DNA of 14,718 nt from CBDUXT01 sp965371245 (lineage in GTDB: Bacteria > Planctomycetota > Phycisphaerae > UBA1845): positions 1 to 14,718 of the forward strand of contig CBDUXT010000120.1 of NCBI GenBank assembly GCA_965371245.1, in the 5' to 3' direction. The notes beneath the pieces are model-generated. The model worked only from the letters and a program-made list of their open reading frames with translations. It had not been told where the DNA came from and ran no database searches. Of the stretch, positions 12,424 through 14,718 are shown piece by piece. Both the position numbers and the translations under genes were made by a program. The number at the start of each line of letters is the position of its first letter. Position 1 is the stretch's first letter.

Positions 12424-14412
12424 ATGAATCCACTAAAGGTCGGAAACGTTGTTCTCGTTGAGGGCGGTCGTGTCGAAGTGCTGGTGACCGCGCAGGATCT
12501 GGACATCGTCCATGAGGATCACGCGTATCGAATCGGTCAGCTCGGGTCGTATATGACGATCTCTCTGGGCGATCGGACCCTCGTGGGCTTCGTAACCAGT
12601 ACCGAGCGGAGACGTGTCGGCGGCGTTGCCGAGCCTGAGTTGATCGTCAAGGTCCAACTGATGGGCGAGATCAAGGCCGGGGGGTTCACCCGCGGCGTCA
12701 ATGAGTACCCCATCATCGGTGACGACGTCTGGGTCGCCCACGGCAAGGACTTCGAGACGATCTTCGGCAGCTTCGACCAGTTGCTGTCCGGCTCCAAGCA
12801 CCCCCAGAGCTTCTCGCTCGGTCGCTTTGCCCACAACCCCGACTTCGATGTGAAGATCCTTGGTTCGCCCTTCTTCGCCAAGCACGTGGCCATCCTCGGC
12901 AACAGCGGAAGCGGGAAGAGTTGTACGACCGCTCGTATCCTTCAGGAGGTGCTGGACCTCGAGCAGTCTCAGGTCGTGATGTTCGACATGCACGGCGAGT
13001 ACCGCTCCGCCTTCAGCGACGAGGACGGGCAACTCAACGCCAACGTCACCTACCTGGGGTCGGAGGATCTGGTGCTGCCCTACTGGCTCCTGCGGTACGA
13101 GGAGTTCGAGGCCCTGTTCGTTGATCGCTCCAACCCCCTCAACATCAGCACGCAGATTTCATTTCTGCGAACGGCGCTCCTGGAATACAAACAGGACGCG
13201 GCCCGCGCGCTCGGCTTGACCAAGACCTTGACGCTGGACACGCCGATCTATTTCGACCTTGCGCGCCTCAAGACATACGCGGCGAACCTCAACGATGCGC
13301 GCTTTGTTCTCAACGACGACCGTCTCGCATTCAGTCAACTGGCGCTGCGCTCGCTTCCGCCGGAAGAGCAACAACAGATGATGCGGAAGCAACCCTGCCA
13401 GTTCAACCGCGGCAACCCGGAAGGCGAGACTCCGCACCCGCTCTTCTTCGGGAAGCTGCTCGGGCTGATCGATCAGATCGATACGAAGTTCGACGATCGT
13501 CGATATGAGTTCCTGCTCAAGCCGATCGAGCACGGACTCAAGTCGCCCTTTTTCCGCGACTACGTCAAGGATGCCGAAGGTTCCGAGCAAACCTCCAACC
13601 TGATGAACCACATGATCAAGCTCCTGACCGGGCGGCTGGAGCCGCGGAGCAACCTGACCATCATTGATCTGTCGGGCATCCCGTTCGAGATCGTCGATAT
13701 CACCGTGGCGGTCCTCACCCGGCTCATGTTCGACCTGAACTTCTGGACGCCGTCCGAGGAGCGGCACCCCATCGTGCTTTGCTTCGAGGAGGCGCACAAC
13801 TACATTCCACGCGTCTGCGGCGATCATAACTTCGCCAAGACGGCCGTCGAGCGCGTTGCCAAGGAGGGACGCAAGTACGGTGTCAGCGCGATGGTCGTGT
13901 CTCAGCGACCCTCCGAACTGTCCGAGACGGTGCTCGCCCAGTGCAACAGCTTCGTCGTGATGCGGATGAGTAACCCCGAGGACCAGAACTACATTTCGCG
14001 CGTCGTCGGCGACCACTTCGCCGGCGTCATCAGCATGCTGCCGGTGATTCGTCCCGGCGAGGCATTCGTGATCGGGGACAGCGTGCTCATGCCCATGCGT
14101 ACCCTGGTGACCATGCCCAATCCGGTGCCGCTTAGTGGCGACATGGATTTCTTCAAGGAGTGGGCCTCCCCCAGCGTCCGGTGCGATCTGGATGACATCA
14201 TCAACCACTGGCGCCGCCAGGACCGCAAGCGCCCCGCCGGTGACGACGACCATGCGGATGATGACAACGCCCAAGCCACCCAGCCGCAACAGCCGGGTCG
14301 GCCGGCCCGCACCCCGGTCAAGCCGTCGGTGCGGTCGCCTGTATCCCCGCCGGGCGTGCCCGGGGCCCGGGCGATTCCCGGAATGCCCACCCGTCGCTGG
14401 CCGGGCAAGTGA
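12424..14412 (+). CDS. HerA-like ATPase / DNA translocase
   Basis: A 662-residue FtsK/HerA-superfamily ATPase. Residues 1 to ~95 are a beta-rich N-terminal segment matching a HAS-barrel (NVVLVEGGRVEVLV, then GSYMTISLGDRTLVGFV). The P-loop is GNSGSGKS (159-166) with Lys165. Walker B is IVLCFEEAHN with Glu455/Glu456, followed by VSQRPSELSETVLAQCNSF and RMSNPEDQNYI, typical HerA sensor-region sequence. The middle holds a helical insertion (about residues 220-400) as in the family. The last ~65 residues (from 597) are Arg/Asp then Pro/Gln-rich and probably disordered, an unusual extension. In archaea HerA works with the nuclease NurA in DNA end resection; bacterial relatives act in repair or defence. 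No NurA or other nuclease gene is adjacent here. The start is ATG 12424 with GGGGA upstream; the open frame reaches 12163 without homology. Confidence 0.93.
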   Translation: MNPLKVGNVVLVEGGRVEVLVTAQDLDIVHEDHAYRIGQLGSYMTISLGDRTLVGFVTSTERRRVGGVAEPELIVKVQLMGEIKAGGFTRGVNEYPIIGDDVWVAHGKDFETIFGSFDQLLSGSKHPQSFSLGRFAHNPDFDVKILGSPFFAKHVAILGNSGSGKSCTTARILQEVLDLEQSQVVMFDMHGEYRSAFSDEDGQLNANVTYLGSEDLVLPYWLLRYEEFEALFVDRSNPLNISTQISFLRTALLEYKQDAARALGLTKTLTLDTPIYFDLARLKTYAANLNDARFVLNDDRLAFSQLALRSLPPEEQQQMMRKQPCQFNRGNPEGETPHPLFFGKLLGLIDQIDTKFDDRRYEFLLKPIEHGLKSPFFRDYVKDAEGSEQTSNLMNHMIKLLTGRLEPRSNLTIIDLSGIPFEIVDITVAVLTRLMFDLNFWTPSEERHPIVLCFEEAHNYIPRVCGDHNFAKTAVERVAKEGRKYGVSAMVVSQRPSELSETVLAQCNSFVVMRMSNPEDQNYISRVVGDHFAGVISMLPVIRPGEAFVIGDSVLMPMRTLVTMPNPVPLSGDMDFFKEWASPSVRCDLDDIINHWRRQDRKRPAGDDDHADDDNAQATQPQQPGRPARTPVKPSVRSPVSPPGVPGARAIPGMPTRRWPGK

Positions 14413-14422
14413 CCCTGTCGCC

Positions 14423-14438
14423 GTCGGACCGGTCCGAC
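14423..14438. promoter_or_regulatory. Perfect 16-bp palindrome between herA stop and rnpB
   Basis: GTCGGACCGGTCCGAC is a perfect two-fold palindrome, 10 nt after the herA-like stop and immediately before the putative rnpB -10 box. It occupies the usual -35/-10 spacer, a position suited to a dimeric regulator. Lacking a loop, it makes only a short 5-bp RNA stem, so it is a poor terminator. Confidence 0.5.
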
Positions 14439-14444
14439 TACAAT
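14439..14444 (+). promoter_or_regulatory. Putative rnpB -10 box
   Basis: TACAAT matches 5 of 6 -10 consensus positions and would place initiation near 14451, agreeing with where the RNase P RNA should begin. The -35 region (around 14415-14421) is poor. Confidence 0.5.
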
Positions 14445-14450
14445 CAAGGT

Positions 14451-14718
14451 GGTGGAGCGGGTGAAGGCGATCGCCGGCGCGCTAGTCGCGCGGGAGGAAA
14501 GTCCGAACTGGGTAGGGCACGGTGGTTGGTAACGCCAACCCGGCGCGAGCCGAGGGAAAGTGCCACAGAAAAGACACCGCCCGGCGGGCGCTCGGTTTCC
14601 CGACCGTCCGCTGGGTAAGGGTGAAATGGTGCGGTAAGAGCGCACCGCGCGGTCGGTGACGGCCGTGGCAGGGTAAACCCCACCGCCAGCAAGCCCAAAT
14701 AGGCAGCGAGAGGCGGCC
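14451..14718 (+). ncRNA. rnpB: RNase P RNA, bacterial type A, 3' end beyond window
   Basis: The catalytic RNA of RNase P, which removes 5' leaders from tRNA precursors. The conserved core appears in order: GAGGAAAGTCCGAACT at 14494-14509 (5' strand of P4 and flanking region); GGTAACGCC in a hairpin at about 14528-14536; GAGGGAAAGTGCCACAGAAAA at about 14553; GGGTGAAATGGTGCGGTAAG around 14619-14638 followed by AGCGCACCG; and GGGTAAACCCC then GCAAGCCCAAATAGG near 14671-14704. These match type A bacterial RNAs. The 3' strand of P4 and the closing P1/P2 helices are missing, so perhaps 80-130 nt lie beyond the edge. The 5' end is estimated from the -10 box and is good to a few bases. It follows the herA-like gene by ~40 bp. 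Confidence 0.95.

Noticed and set aside
13159..14289. 376-residue minus-strand open frame opposite the herA-like gene
   Set aside because: Antisense shadow rich in His, Val and Asp; the plus strand has Walker motifs and family sequence throughout.
12424..14412. HerA-based anti-phage defence operon
   Set aside because: No nuclease, Sir2 or other effector gene is adjacent, and the neighbour is housekeeping rnpB, so a defence role cannot be claimed.

Overview
The window is high-GC bacterial chromosome and most resembles Planctomycetota. Three things suggest this. First, the protein running off the left edge carries a LEPRxLLSA motif near its N terminus ahead of calcium-binding RTX repeats, an arrangement frequent in planctomycete surface proteins. 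Second, several perfect intergenic palindromes are of a kind I associate with planctomycete genomes. Third, the gene mix fits: a cytosolic Ser/Thr kinase, an orphan Flp pilin, and a ThiF/JAMM/cysteine synthase cluster. The phylum call is inference, not proof.

Left part, 1-4500, mostly envelope genes. A partial LEPR-XLL/RTX protein (-) is divergent from a 60-residue Flp-type pilin (+). The pilin converges on an unknown protein with a C-terminal membrane segment (-), with a very strong hairpin between them. Next come an AlgE-like outer-membrane barrel and a small lipoprotein (+), which look translationally coupled.

Middle, 4500-7200. This holds a repeat-rich gap with a MITE-like element, a 78-residue basic unknown protein with a clear promoter and ribosome binding site, and carA (-), encoding the glutaminase subunit of carbamoyl-phosphate synthetase. 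A 5'-truncated IS1595/ISXO2-type transposase follows; its remains abut the starts of both carA and thiF.

7200-9970 is the most coherent functional unit. It encodes a ThiF/MoeB E1-like adenylyltransferase, a JAMM/Mec-type metallopeptidase and a CysK/CysM-type cysteine synthase, all (+). This is the gene set of the sulfur-carrier-protein route to cysteine known from Mycobacterium (CysO/CysM/Mec), but no carrier protein gene lies in the window. A large inverted repeat with nested palindromes closes the region.

Right part, 9970-14718. A Ser/Thr protein kinase follows a long leader with a near-consensus promoter. Then come a 720-bp gap, a HerA-like DNA translocase with a disordered tail, and the first ~270 nt of rnpB (RNase P RNA, type A), cut by the window end. 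A perfect 16-bp palindrome lies between the herA stop and the rnpB -10 box.

No tRNA, rRNA, CRISPR array or prophage genes were seen. I do not see a clearly new multi-gene system. The best leads are the carrier-less ThiF-Mec-CysK cluster, the HerA protein without a nuclease partner, the unknown tail-anchored and basic small proteins, and the structured intergenic palindromes.
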